A stretch of 64,000 nt of DNA from Moraxella sp. VT-16-12 (GTDB lineage Bacteria > Pseudomonadota > Gammaproteobacteria > Pseudomonadales > Moraxellaceae): NCBI RefSeq assembly GCF_002224245.2, contig NZ_NKHK02000004.1, forward strand, positions 1-64,000, in the 5' to 3' direction. The notes below the pieces were generated by a model. It had not been told where the DNA came from and did no database searches. It saw only the letters and a program-made list of their open reading frames with translations. Position numbers and translations under genes: made by a program. Below are positions 18,464 through 27,908 of this stretch, one piece after another (the stretch's first letter is position 1; the number at the start of each line of letters is the position of its first letter).

Positions 18464-19045
18464 ATGATAAAATTGATTGTTGGCTTGGGTAATGTGGGAG
18501 CATCTTATGTAGACACTCGCCACAATGCTGGGTTTTGGTTTGTGGAGCAGTTGGCAGATAAGTTTGGTATTAGCCTAAGTCATGACAAAAAATTTCATGG
18601 CATGGTAGGGCGTGGCATGGTGTGCGGCTGCGATGTGCGTTTGTTGATGCCTGATACGCTGATGAACCGCTCAGGTCAAGCAGTTGCTCCAATGGCAAAG
18701 TTTTATAACATCACGCCAGATGAGATTTTGATAGCTCATGATGAGCTAGATATCAAGGCGGGGTCTATTCGCCTAAAAAAAGGGGGTGGACACGGTGGGC
18801 ATAATGGATTAAGAGATATTGTGCCACACATTGGAGCGGAATTTTATCGCTTGCGTATTGGTATTGGACATCCTGGGCGGGCATCGCAAGTGAGTGCTTG
18901 GGTGCTATCTAAGCCAAGTGCAGATGACCGCACAAGCATAGATAGGGCGTTGGACTGTGGTATGGACGCTTTGGGGCTGTTGATGGCAAACCAAGAACAA
19001 AAAGCGATTAGCTTGGCAAATGGCTTTAAGTTGCCCCAATCATAA
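18464..19045 (+). CDS. pth: Peptidyl-tRNA hydrolase
   Basis: Releases tRNA from peptidyl-tRNA drop-off products. About 193 residues with the family opening KLIVGLGNVGASYVDTRHN (catalytic His in RHNAG), LMPDTLMNRSG, and the GGHGGHNGLRDI block. ATG at 18464 gives the standard N-terminus; a GTG nine bases upstream is possible. Its last six bases overlap the convergent gene at 19040. Confidence 0.95.
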   Translation: MIKLIVGLGNVGASYVDTRHNAGFWFVEQLADKFGISLSHDKKFHGMVGRGMVCGCDVRLLMPDTLMNRSGQAVAPMAKFYNITPDEILIAHDELDIKAGSIRLKKGGGHGGHNGLRDIVPHIGAEFYRLRIGIGHPGRASQVSAWVLSKPSADDRTSIDRALDCGMDALGLLMANQEQKAISLANGFKLPQS

Positions 19046-19363
19046 CAGCTCACTGACCACCGCACTTTGATACAAACGTTTGGCACGACTGCCTGTACCA
19101 CAAAACACCATGACTGGCTTTGGGGCGTTGGCGATGATATTGGCAAATTTTTGAACAGTATCAAGGTGCAAACAGTCGTTATCAATCGGCAAATGGTGAT
19201 AGCTTAACCCAACCAATGTGGCACTTTGGCAAATGTCATCTGCTTTGGGCTGACCGTCTATTTCATTATCAAAACGCAAGTTGATAAGGCTTTTAAAGCC
19301 AAGGTTAAAGAGTGCTTGACATTGGCAAGGATGGATTTGTTTGTATAAAGTGATGGTTTGCAT
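19040..19363 (-). CDS. DUF442/TIGR01244-type sulfurtransferase or phosphatase-like protein
   Basis: About 107 residues resembling the small DUF442 (beta-lactamase-hydrolase-like) proteins. A P-loop of the cysteine phosphatase/rhodanese type is visible near the C-terminus (VMVFCGTGSRAKRL, C-x5-R), with LINLRFDNE upstream. The substrate is unknown; relatives act in sulfide metabolism or as dual-specificity-like phosphatases. ATG at 19363 is preceded by GGACAC; an upstream start at 19399 adds 12 unlikely residues. The 3' end overlaps pth tail to tail. Confidence 0.7.
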   Translation of the reverse strand: MQTITLYKQIHPCQCQALFNLGFKSLINLRFDNEIDGQPKADDICQSATLVGLSYHHLPIDNDCLHLDTVQKFANIIANAPKPVMVFCGTGSRAKRLYQSAVVSELL

Positions 19364-19520
19364 GGATGTGTCCTGATGGTTTTGTGTTATCTTACCCAAA
19401 TTTTAGTGCAGCTTCAATGTTGATTTGGCATAAGTATATGCTCAAATGTTTGTATGCATATTGTGTGTTTGGAGGTTTGACATGTCAGACTGTCAAATTT
19501 TACAAGCTACCAACAAATGA

Positions 19521-19814
<294 letters not shown>

Positions 19815-19835
19815 CTGATTTTAAAAGGAAATATC

Positions 19836-20447
19836 ATGACCGCACCAATCACCCGAACCGAACTACAATCTCGTGCCAAACTGTGGCGAGATGACATTAA
19901 ATTTACCCAAGATGTGCTTGGTAAACCCTTTGAATTTTGTACCACTTGGGGAATTTTTAGCCCTGAAAAATTGGACGATGGCAGTTTGATGCTCTTAGAT
20001 TATGTGGATTTTAGGGCAGACGATGACAGCATAGATTTGGGCTGTGGCTATGGCGTGCTTGGCATGACAGCGGCTCGTGAATGCCCACAAGGCAAGCATT
20101 GGCTGATTGATAAGGATTTTGTGGCGGTGGAGTACGCTCGTTTAAATTGCCAAAAAAACGGATTGACCAATACCCATGTTCAGCTATCCAACGGCTTTAA
20201 TCAGGTGGACAAAACCCAACAATTTAGCCTAGTGATGAGTAATCTGCCTGCCAAAGCCAGTAAAGAGCAGCATTATTTGTATCTGCTAGATGCCTATGAG
20301 CGTATGACGGTGGGCGGGCGATTTTATGTGGTTACCATCAATGGGCTTCGGGATTTTATGAAACGCTCGTTTACCGAAGTGTTTGGTAATAGCGATAAAA
20401 TCAAACAAGGCAAAACCTATACCGTGACGCTGGCGGTAAAAGAATAG
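19836..20447 (+). CDS. Class I SAM methyltransferase (small MTS domain)
   Basis: 203 residues with a SAM-binding motif (IDLGCGYGVLGMTAAREC) near residue 68 and a catalytic-loop-like SNLPAK where RsmC/HemK relatives have NPP[FY]. This resembles the MTS catalytic half of RsmC-type rRNA guanine methyltransferases, without the pseudo-catalytic half. The true substrate cannot be told. An AAGGAAAT RBS precedes ATG. Confidence 0.7.
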   Translation: MTAPITRTELQSRAKLWRDDIKFTQDVLGKPFEFCTTWGIFSPEKLDDGSLMLLDYVDFRADDDSIDLGCGYGVLGMTAARECPQGKHWLIDKDFVAVEYARLNCQKNGLTNTHVQLSNGFNQVDKTQQFSLVMSNLPAKASKEQHYLYLLDAYERMTVGGRFYVVTINGLRDFMKRSFTEVFGNSDKIKQGKTYTVTLAVKE

Positions 20448-20477
20448 GTGTACCTGTTTATTGACAAAGGACGTGAG

Positions 20478-21113
20478 ATGAAACTTTTAACCTTATTTTT
20501 TATGGTCTTATTGATGGGGTGTCAATCGGCTGCGGTAAACGCCAATCAAACCGGCTCATCTAAGCATCAAGACACTCATCAATCACAGCCATCGCTAATC
20601 ACATTGACAGAAGCCACCAACTTAGCAACAGAAGGTTATGTGTGGACGCTGAGTCATTCTTTTTTGGATTTACAAGAAGTTAAATTACTCAATCCACACC
20701 CCACCTTAGACGTGCTCAATCAAAGAGCGATACAAATCGCAAAAGAACATATAAAAGCGCAGTCTGACACCAAATCAGATGAGACATTAAAGAATGTGGG
20801 TAAGAATACACAAATACACATTCGTTTTGTGACATTCAATGACCTTACCGATAAAAACCATCGCCTTATCAGAGATACCATAGGGGATAGTGGTTGTTCT
20901 AGCAATATCCCCATTGCAGGTACATTTATATTGATCATATCTGTCAATGAACAGGGCAGGGATATTGCTAACCACTTTAGGGATATGGACAATTCGCCAG
21001 CAAAAAGCTGTTTATTGCGAAAAATTAGGAGGAAAAATTATATGATTTATAATGTTGATGGCGTGCCGGAAAGATACACTATGTTTTTGCCAGTGACCAT
21101 TCATGGTTTTTGA
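20478..21113 (+). CDS. Predicted lipoprotein of unknown function
   Basis: About 211 residues. The N-terminus is a lipoprotein signal (MKLLTLFFMVLLMGC) with lipidation at Cys15, followed by a Gln/Ser/Thr/His-rich tether. I recognise no domain. A cysteine pair (GCSSN and SCLLRK) may form a disulfide. The ATG at 20478 is set by AAAGGACGTGAG directly upstream; a GTG at 20448 abuts the previous stop and is less likely. The 3' end runs into the start region of dgt. Confidence 0.7.
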   Translation: MKLLTLFFMVLLMGCQSAAVNANQTGSSKHQDTHQSQPSLITLTEATNLATEGYVWTLSHSFLDLQEVKLLNPHPTLDVLNQRAIQIAKEHIKAQSDTKSDETLKNVGKNTQIHIRFVTFNDLTDKNHRLIRDTIGDSGCSSNIPIAGTFILIISVNEQGRDIANHFRDMDNSPAKSCLLRKIRRKNYMIYNVDGVPERYTMFLPVTIHGF

Positions 21114-21126
21114 TACAAAATTCATC

Positions 21127-22449
21127 ATGAACTGGCAAGACTTACTATCTACTGACCGTCTGATGATTAAAGATGGCAAAATCATCACCAAATCAAGCCA
21201 TGCGCCCAATGATGGGGTGCGTAGCGATTTTCATACCGATTATGACCGAGTGGTGTTTTCTACCAGTTTTCGCAAACTTGGGCGAAAAACCCAAGTTCAT
21301 CCTTTTGCCAAATCCGACCACACGCATAACCGCCTAACTCATAGCGTAGAAGTGGCAAGCGTGGGACGCAGTCTTGGCAATAGTGTGGGGCAGGGGCTGG
21401 CACAAAAAGGCTTATTACCCAAACATATCAGCTCGTACGATATTGGTACGTTGGTACAGGTGGCGTGTTTGGCTCATGATTTGGGCAATCCACCTTTTGG
21501 ACATACGGGCGAAGATGCGTTGCGTGAATGGTTTTGCCAAAATCACCACTATTTACAGACGCTTAGCAAAAAAGAACAAGCGGACATCACCACTTATGAA
21601 GGCAATGCCCACAGCTTGCGTATCGTTACCACCACCGAGATGTACGCCCACACAGGCGGCATGCGTCTGACCTGTGCCAGTCTTGGTGTGCTGATGAAAT
21701 ATCCGTGGGGGAGTGTGGGGCAGACCAAATTTAACATTTATCAAAGTGAAATGGACATCATACAAAAAGTAGCCGACAGACTTGGGCTTGTCAAATTAGG
21801 CGTGGACAGATGGGCAAGACATCCCTTGTCATATTTGATGGAATCGGCGGATGATATTTGTTATGCCTTGCTTGACCTAGAAGATGCGGTAGAGCTTGAT
21901 TTGATTGGTTTTGATGATTTTGCCAAAGTGGTCAAACCGCTATTAGGAGCGGATTTTGATGAATACCAAAAAATCAGCGACAAAAAGCAACGCATTGGGG
22001 CGATGCGTGGGCGAGCCATTGGTAGGGCGATTGATGAAGTGGCAAAACGGTTTTTTGAGCATCATGATGGGCTGTTGCACGGAGCATTTATTTACAAAGA
22101 TTTGTTGGACTCTTGCGATAATTCGGTCAAAGAAACTTTGCAAAATGCCAAAAATCTTGCTAAATATCAAATATTTAACCACCATAGCAAACTGATTACT
22201 GAAATTGCCAGCTTTGGCTGTTTGGGGCAAATATTAGACTTAATCGTGCCTGCGGTCTATGCCAAATTGACACAGCAAAACCTAACAACCAAACACCGTT
22301 TAGCCTTAGAGCTTTTAAAAGACAGTCCAATCACAGATGATGATACGCTTTATGATGGCTACATGAAAGTGTTGGATTTTGTGGGAGGATTGACCGACAA
22401 CTCAGCAGGGCGACTGGCAAGAGAGCTGTCAGGTGTGGGGTTGATTTGA
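21127..22449 (+). CDS. dgt: Deoxyguanosinetriphosphate triphosphohydrolase (dGTPase)
   Basis: HD-domain enzyme that splits dNTPs, chiefly dGTP, into nucleoside and triphosphate. About 440 residues with metal-binding motifs RLTHSVEV (near 72) and HDLGNPPFGHTGE (HD near 117), the GNAHSLRI block and the later MESADDICYALLDLED motif. The ATG at 21127 matches the family opening; another at 21103 overlaps the lipoprotein gene. The RBS is weak. A zincin-like gene begins one base after its stop. Besides nucleotide pool control, dGTPases can limit phage replication; that link is only inference here. Confidence 0.9.
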   Translation: MNWQDLLSTDRLMIKDGKIITKSSHAPNDGVRSDFHTDYDRVVFSTSFRKLGRKTQVHPFAKSDHTHNRLTHSVEVASVGRSLGNSVGQGLAQKGLLPKHISSYDIGTLVQVACLAHDLGNPPFGHTGEDALREWFCQNHHYLQTLSKKEQADITTYEGNAHSLRIVTTTEMYAHTGGMRLTCASLGVLMKYPWGSVGQTKFNIYQSEMDIIQKVADRLGLVKLGVDRWARHPLSYLMESADDICYALLDLEDAVELDLIGFDDFAKVVKPLLGADFDEYQKISDKKQRIGAMRGRAIGRAIDEVAKRFFEHHDGLLHGAFIYKDLLDSCDNSVKETLQNAKNLAKYQIFNHHSKLITEIASFGCLGQILDLIVPAVYAKLTQQNLTTKHRLALELLKDSPITDDDTLYDGYMKVLDFVGGLTDNSAGRLARELSGVGLI

Positions 22450-22450
22450 A

Positions 22451-22942
22451 ATGATAAAATTACGTACCCCTTATGCCATCGCCAAACGCAAGCAAGGCAA
22501 GGTTCATGCTCGTTCTTTGACGGCTGATGAGATTGCCCTTGCCAAAAGGGTGTTTGGGGGGCTGATTGATTATGGGTGTGTACGCATTGTAAATTATCCA
22601 TACGTTCCTTGGCAGTCAGATGAAGTATTTATCGCCCCTAATGGTTTTATTTTTGTGAGCGATAAGCATTATAAAGATGATTATACAAAATACGGCAAAT
22701 CTTATGAGCAAGTTTTTGTTCATGAGATGACCCACGTCATGCAATATCAGCAAGGCATTAATGTGCTGTTGCAAGGGGCGATATTGCAAAGTTTGTATTA
22801 TTTAAGTTTTAAAAGATACAACCCTTATCACTATCATTTTGATAAACATAAAAGTTTTTGGGATTATAATATTGAGCAACAAGGGCGAATTGCTGAGCAT
22901 ATTTATCTTGGTGTGCATGAAAATATGATTTGTAAAAGATAA
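22451..22942 (+). CDS. Zincin-like metalloprotein ('vgr-related' type, HEMTH motif)
   Basis: 163-residue protein with no signal peptide. A zinc-protease motif HEMTHVMQ lies at residue 91, and a downstream NIEQQGRIAEH (Glu near 142) could supply the third zinc ligand, giving a gluzincin arrangement. The N-terminal half (LTADEIALAKRVFGGLIDYGCVRI...) looks like the short proteins often annotated as 'vgr related', which are structurally like the zincin domains of polymorphic toxins. No Vgr or type VI gene is nearby. It starts one base after the dgt stop, so translation is probably coupled. Function is not established. Confidence 0.7.
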   Translation: MIKLRTPYAIAKRKQGKVHARSLTADEIALAKRVFGGLIDYGCVRIVNYPYVPWQSDEVFIAPNGFIFVSDKHYKDDYTKYGKSYEQVFVHEMTHVMQYQQGINVLLQGAILQSLYYLSFKRYNPYHYHFDKHKSFWDYNIEQQGRIAEHIYLGVHENMICKR

Positions 22943-22968
22943 AAAGCAAGTTTGAAAACTTGCTTTTT
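22941..22968 (+). terminator. Terminator after the dgt / zincin unit
   Basis: AAAAAGCAAGTTT / AAACTTGCTTTTT with a two-base centre, a nearly perfect palindrome directly at the stop. Confidence 0.85.
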
Positions 22969-23076
22969 GTTGTATCACTCAAAAATATTGCCTGTTAAGA
23001 GTTTTTGTCTGTGATTTACTTTACCATAAATGGGTGATAGAATATTTAAAAATTGATACCACCATTTATTATAAAC

Positions 23077-24249
23077 ATGACATCACCCATCACAAACGCC
23101 ACAGCCATCAAACACAAAGCTATCTGGCATGGGCTACAAGTTGCACTTATTTTGGCACTTGTGATGGGATTTGGGCGGTTTGCTTATACGGCATTATATC
23201 CATATATGGTGGCAGATGGCGTGCTGACGGTGGCACAAGGTAGCATTGTGGCTTCGGCAAATTATTTGGGCTATTTGGTGGGCGCATTGTTTGCAGTATC
23301 CATCAAGGCGGACAAATCACCCCTATTTGCAGTGGTCGCCTTGCTAGGGACGTGTGCCTGTCTTGGACTGATGTCAGTATTGTCAGGTGAAATGGGTGTT
23401 TTTTGGCTGATGGCGGTGCGGTTTTTGGCGGGGGCATTTAGTGCCATTGGCATTGTTTCTGCGTCCATGTGGCTGCTTGCCAAACAAAAACACACCACAG
23501 CCACACCACTCATGTATGCAGGGGTGGGGTTTGGCATTGCCTTATCATCTGAGTTGGTGGTTTGGGGTGTCGGAGCGGGTTTTGGTTCGTCTTTTTTGTG
23601 GGGCGTGCTGGCGATATTGGCATTGGTGTTGTCGCTGATGGTGGTGCGTGGGCTGTTTTTTGAGCATCATCATGACAAACCCCAAACAGTCAGCTCGCCT
23701 GCCATAAAACCAAAATTAACCGCCAATGCACTCATTATTTTGTATGGCTTGGCAGGATTTGGCTATATCATCACCGCAACTTATTTGCCATTATTAGTAA
23801 ATCTTGCATTGCCTGATGTCAATGTTGGGCATATTTGGGCGGTGTTTGGGTTGTCAGCAGTGCCATCTTGCTTTGTTTGGCATGACATTCACGTTCGTTT
23901 TGGCACACGCTGGGCATTGACTGCCAACCTATTGACTCAGGTTGTCGGCGTGATGTTATCCATCATCATGCCAAATATGGTGGGGTACTTGATGAGTGCG
24001 TTATTGGTTGGCGGTGCTTTTATGGGGACGGTTACCATTGTGATGCCTGTTGCCCAAGCCATCAAATCTGGCGTCAATCATGGCAAAAACCTAATTGCTT
24101 TGGCAACGCTGGCATACAGCATAGGACAAATCATTGCCCCGCTCATCGCAGGTGGGCTGTATCAGCTAAGTCAAAGTTTTATCCCTGCTCTTGGCATTGC
24201 CACATTTGCTTTATTGATGGGGGCAATCATTGCTTATCAAAAAGCGTAA
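23077..24249 (+). CDS. YbfB/YjiJ-like MFS transporter
   Basis: About 390 residues with around 12 membrane segments. The opening GFGRFAYTALYPYMV is characteristic of the YbfB/YjiJ branch of the major facilitator superfamily. The substrate is unknown. ATG at 23077 is preferred to a TTG at 23053; neither has a strong ribosome site. A tautomerase gene follows 44 bases later. Confidence 0.85.
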   Translation: MTSPITNATAIKHKAIWHGLQVALILALVMGFGRFAYTALYPYMVADGVLTVAQGSIVASANYLGYLVGALFAVSIKADKSPLFAVVALLGTCACLGLMSVLSGEMGVFWLMAVRFLAGAFSAIGIVSASMWLLAKQKHTTATPLMYAGVGFGIALSSELVVWGVGAGFGSSFLWGVLAILALVLSLMVVRGLFFEHHHDKPQTVSSPAIKPKLTANALIILYGLAGFGYIITATYLPLLVNLALPDVNVGHIWAVFGLSAVPSCFVWHDIHVRFGTRWALTANLLTQVVGVMLSIIMPNMVGYLMSALLVGGAFMGTVTIVMPVAQAIKSGVNHGKNLIALATLAYSIGQIIAPLIAGGLYQLSQSFIPALGIATFALLMGAIIAYQKA

Positions 24250-24292
24250 TCATATCTTAGTCCGTCATTTTAACCAACAATAGGAGCATATC

Positions 24293-24511
24293 ATGCCTTA
24301 TGTCAATATCAAAGTTACTGGTGGTACAGAAGCTCCCACCACCGAGCAAAAAAAAGAGCTGATTGCTGGTGTTACCGAACTGCTGGGGCGTGTTTTAAAC
24401 AAAAATCCTGCCACAACAGTGGTGGTGATTGATGAGATTGATATGGATAATTATGGGCTGGGCGGTCGCAGCATCACCGAAGTACGCAACGCCACCAAGG
24501 CTGATGATTAA
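24293..24511 (+). CDS. 4-oxalocrotonate tautomerase family protein
   Basis: 72 residues with the catalytic Pro after the initiator Met (MPYVNIKV) and the family middle (EQKKELIAGVTELL, then VVVIDEID). Such enzymes carry out keto-enol tautomerisation; some act in aromatic breakdown, but nothing of that kind is adjacent. RBS AGGAG lies before ATG and a terminator follows. Confidence 0.88.
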   Translation: MPYVNIKVTGGTEAPTTEQKKELIAGVTELLGRVLNKNPATTVVVIDEIDMDNYGLGGRSITEVRNATKADD

Positions 24512-24528
24512 GACATCTTCAACACCAT

Positions 24529-24553
24529 AAAACGCCCAATGGTGGCGTTTTTT
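24529..24553 (+). terminator. Terminator after the tautomerase gene
   Basis: AAAACGCC / GGCGTTTT with a seven-base loop, then a T tract. Confidence 0.8.
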
Positions 24554-24628
24554 GTTTTATTGACTTTTTGGTAAAATTACTTTAAATTTTAAACCTTTGA
24601 TGATTTTAGATGCTCAAAAGGAGTTTGT

Positions 24629-25441
24629 ATGAGTGCTTATTACATTCCCATCAGCCGCCACACCACAGATGACACCACCACCGCTCGTTATCAGCCCACC
24701 AACCACGCCCAAGGGGTCTGGAATGACTTTGAGCAACACATGGCAGTCGCCACAGGGCTGATGGCACACGAATTGGAGCGGTTTTTCCCCAGAGATGATT
24801 TGATGATAGCACGGCTCAGCATGGATATTTTGGGGGTGATTTATTTGGGCGAAACGCTGGTGCGAACACGTTTTATTCGTACAGGACGGACGATTGAGCT
24901 GATAGAAAGTACTTTATCCACCTTTGATAGACATGGCACAGAAAAAATCAGCGTCATCATGCGAGCGTGGCGACTGATTAAAAGCGACACTCACGCCATC
25001 GCAGGGCTGGAATGCTCACCATTTGACAAGACGGTGGCGGATTTGCCTGATTGGGACGGCATGGCAGTGTGGTCAGGTGGCTATATCAAAAGCCTGTTTG
25101 CTAAGATTGCTCACCACCGAGCAGGCAAAAGTTTTGTTTGGTTAAATACAGATATCGAGATGGTGGCAGGCGAGCATACGTCAGATTTTGTGCATTTGAT
25201 TGGTATGGTGGACACATCAAATGGTACGGCGATGAGAGCCACAGATGGGATGTGGATTTTCCCAAGTATTGACTTACAAATCCATTTGCACCGCACGCCT
25301 GTGGGGCGTTGGCTTGGGCTAGATACTGTGCAGGAGATTGGTGAGCAGGGCGTGGGACTGACCACCAGTGTGCTCCATGATGAGCAGGGTGTGTTTGGGC
25401 GTGCTGAGCAAATTTTGACCGTGCGACATTTGGGCAAATAA
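24629..25441 (+). CDS. Acyl-CoA thioesterase-like (double hotdog) protein
   Basis: 270 residues, probably two hotdog folds. The first half has MARLSMDILGVI-like and VRTRFIRTGRTIELIESTL segments typical of TesB/thioesterase family proteins that split acyl-CoA. The second half holds WLNTDIEMVAG and LHRTPVGRWLGLDT. The substrate is not known. It lies 13 bases upstream of a TPMT-like methyltransferase gene, so the two form a unit. RBS AAGGAG. Confidence 0.75.
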   Translation: MSAYYIPISRHTTDDTTTARYQPTNHAQGVWNDFEQHMAVATGLMAHELERFFPRDDLMIARLSMDILGVIYLGETLVRTRFIRTGRTIELIESTLSTFDRHGTEKISVIMRAWRLIKSDTHAIAGLECSPFDKTVADLPDWDGMAVWSGGYIKSLFAKIAHHRAGKSFVWLNTDIEMVAGEHTSDFVHLIGMVDTSNGTAMRATDGMWIFPSIDLQIHLHRTPVGRWLGLDTVQEIGEQGVGLTTSVLHDEQGVFGRAEQILTVRHLGK

Positions 25442-25454
25442 ATTAGGAGAGCTG

Positions 25455-26060
25455 ATGGCTGACATCAACCAAGTTCAATTTTGGCAAGACCGTTATGATA
25501 ACGCCCAAACAGGTTGGGATTTGGGTGTGGTATCACCACCAATGCGTGCGTATTTTCATCATATTTTATCGCATGTCAATAAAGACATTCGCATACTGAT
25601 TGCAGGAGCAGGCAATGCTCATGAAGCGATTTTTTTGCACGAGCTTGGTTTTAGTCAGGTGTATGTGGTGGATTTTGTGTCATCGGTGTTGGATAATTTT
25701 GCCAAAGCCAATCCCACATTTAATCCCCAACATTTGCTTTGTCATGACTTTTTTGAGATGCACAAATTTGATGTTGGACAGTTTGACCTTGTGGTGGAGC
25801 AGGCTTTTTTTTGTGCCATTGACCCAACAAGGCGAGATGAATACGCCAGACAAATGCACCGCTTATTAAAAGATAAGGGTCAGTTGGTGGGCGTGCTGTT
25901 TGATTGTGAATTTGTTAATTCTCCGCCGTTTGGGGGCAGTTTGGCGGAATATCGTGCGTTATTTGAGCCGTATTTTGACACAGACATCATGGCAGGTTGT
26001 TATAATTCGGTGAAACCACGAGCAGGGCGAGAGTTATTTATTAGGTTGATAAAGGTTTGA
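25455..26060 (+). CDS. Thiopurine-methyltransferase-like SAM enzyme
   Basis: 201 residues of the TPMT type: FWQDRY...TGWDLGVVSPP at the start, a SAM motif (ILIAGAGNAHEA) near residue 50, and the FDLVVEQAFFCAIDP block. Family members methylate thiols, halides or tellurite/selenium compounds; the true substrate is unknown. GGAGAG lies before ATG. Transcribed with the thioesterase gene upstream. Confidence 0.85.
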   Translation: MADINQVQFWQDRYDNAQTGWDLGVVSPPMRAYFHHILSHVNKDIRILIAGAGNAHEAIFLHELGFSQVYVVDFVSSVLDNFAKANPTFNPQHLLCHDFFEMHKFDVGQFDLVVEQAFFCAIDPTRRDEYARQMHRLLKDKGQLVGVLFDCEFVNSPPFGGSLAEYRALFEPYFDTDIMAGCYNSVKPRAGRELFIRLIKV

Positions 26061-26176
26061 TTTTCACATATTTATCAATATAATGAGCTTTTAAACTTAA
26101 ATCAAATCAATGCAGTGTTACCTGATTTATTGGGTGTGTAAATTTGCTGACTTGATGGATATTTTGTGATAAACAG

Positions 26177-27442
26177 ATGACACCAAACACTCCGCTTGCC
26201 GAACGAATGCGACCAAAATCCATTGATGAGATTGTCGGACAACGTCATTTGCTTGGCAAAAACGCCCCCATCACTCGTATGCTTGCCACAGGGTATCTGC
26301 CCAGTTTGATTTTGCATGGTGAAGCAGGCATTGGCAAAACCACGCTTGCTCGTCTGTTGGCAAGTACTTTGGATAGGCAGTTTCATCTATTGTCAGCACT
26401 TGATTTGACCGTCAAGGAGCTAAGAGAGCTTATCAGTTCCAAAGATGGCTTAAATTTTGGTTCGCCTGTGGTGTTTATTGATGAGATTCACCGCTTTAAT
26501 AAAGCTCAGCAGGACGCTTTGCTTGGGGCGGTAGAAGCAGGCGACATCACGCTCATCGGAGCGACCACCGAAAACCCTTCATTTAGTATCAATACCGCTT
26601 TGTTGTCTCGCTGTCAGGTTTATAAATTGGAGCCTTTGACGGTGGACGAGCTTACGGGGGTATTATCAAGGGCGTTGGCGACCGACCCATTTTTAAAAAA
26701 CATCAAGGTACAAGGCGACCTTACCAAGATTGCCACACTTGCAGGTGGAGATGCTCGCAAGGCATTAAATCTTTTGCAAATCGCCTGTCAAAACACTCAT
26801 CACAACACGCTCATCATCAATGATGATTTGATACAAACCATTGCCCAAACCGTATTGCCACGCTATGACAAGGCGGGTGATATGCACTATGATATTATCT
26901 CTGCTTTTATCAAATCGGTGCGTGGTTCGGACGCTGATGCGGCTATTTATTGGTTGGCTCGTATGTTAGATGGCGGTGAAGACCCTGCGTTTATCGGACG
27001 GCGATTGGTGATTTTGGCAAGTGAAGACATTGGGCTTGCCAATCCAAATGCTCTGCTTTTGGCGGATACGGCGTTGCGTTCGGTGCAGTCTGTGGGTATG
27101 CCAGAAGCTCGCATTATCTTAGCCCAAGTGGTGATTTATTTGGCAACTTCCCCCAAATCCAACACCGCTTATACCGCCATCAATGACGCACTTGCCTTTG
27201 TCAAACATGACCATTCGCCTGTGCCATTACACCTAAGAAATGGGGTAACTTCGTTGATGAAGTCGGCAGGCTATGGCGTGGATTATGTTTATCCGCATGA
27301 TTATCCCAATCATTATTATCCACAGCAGTATTTGCCTGACAATCTGGTGGGCAAACGCTTTTATGAATTTGGCGACAACCAAAAAGAGCAAGGGGCGTTT
27401 AGTTTTATCAACTGGTTAAAGGCAACCAATGACACTCAATAA
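26177..27442 (+). CDS. rarA: Replication-associated recombination protein RarA (MgsA)
   Basis: AAA+ clamp-loader-like ATPase acting at stalled replication forks. The 421-residue protein has Walker A (GEAGIGKTTLAR, near residue 49), Walker B (VVFIDEIHRFN), sensor motif GATTENPSF, and the C-terminal tetramerisation region (IYWLARMLDGGEDPAFIGRRLV). The next gene begins inside its last 14 bases. Confidence 0.95.
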   Translation: MTPNTPLAERMRPKSIDEIVGQRHLLGKNAPITRMLATGYLPSLILHGEAGIGKTTLARLLASTLDRQFHLLSALDLTVKELRELISSKDGLNFGSPVVFIDEIHRFNKAQQDALLGAVEAGDITLIGATTENPSFSINTALLSRCQVYKLEPLTVDELTGVLSRALATDPFLKNIKVQGDLTKIATLAGGDARKALNLLQIACQNTHHNTLIINDDLIQTIAQTVLPRYDKAGDMHYDIISAFIKSVRGSDADAAIYWLARMLDGGEDPAFIGRRLVILASEDIGLANPNALLLADTALRSVQSVGMPEARIILAQVVIYLATSPKSNTAYTAINDALAFVKHDHSPVPLHLRNGVTSLMKSAGYGVDYVYPHDYPNHYYPQQYLPDNLVGKRFYEFGDNQKEQGAFSFINWLKATNDTQ

Positions 27443-27908
27443 AGACATCAAACAAAGCTTGTTGATATGGGCGGTATTGTTGCCGATATTGATTTGGCTA
27501 AAACATGATACTTATCAAGGGTGGATGTCATTGATTGGGCTGTTGTTATTGGCGGTGGTGTTTTATTGTGTGTTTAAAATCAAATGCCACCATCAAACCA
27601 AATTTTCCAATAAAGCGGTCGTGGTGGTGATGGCGGCGGCTGTGGTGCTGTTTGTGATGATGCCTAGCCATCTTGTGTTATGGCGGTTATCAAACAATCA
27701 AACCCAAACATGTGGTGTCGTCAGTCAAATCCAATACAACAACTGGCAAGCTGATGCGTTTTATTTATCGGGCAATCCCACCAAATTTGGGCTAGGTGGT
27801 CATAAATTGGCGGTGGGTGATGTGGTTTATTTGACCTACAATCCTGATGAAAAATGGTACGGACATGCCCATGTGTTTTATATCAAAAAAGACAACCAAT
27901 CATGCTAA
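27429..27908 (+). CDS. Hypothetical small membrane protein
   Basis: 159 residues with three hydrophobic segments in the first 85 residues, then an extracytoplasmic tail of about 70 residues containing two Cys (QTCGV and the C-terminal Cys). I recognise no family. It overlaps rarA by 14 bases and the next gene by 7, so all three are probably translated together. Confidence 0.65.
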   Translation: MTLNKDIKQSLLIWAVLLPILIWLKHDTYQGWMSLIGLLLLAVVFYCVFKIKCHHQTKFSNKAVVVVMAAAVVLFVMMPSHLVLWRLSNNQTQTCGVVSQIQYNNWQADAFYLSGNPTKFGLGGHKLAVGDVVYLTYNPDEKWYGHAHVFYIKKDNQSC

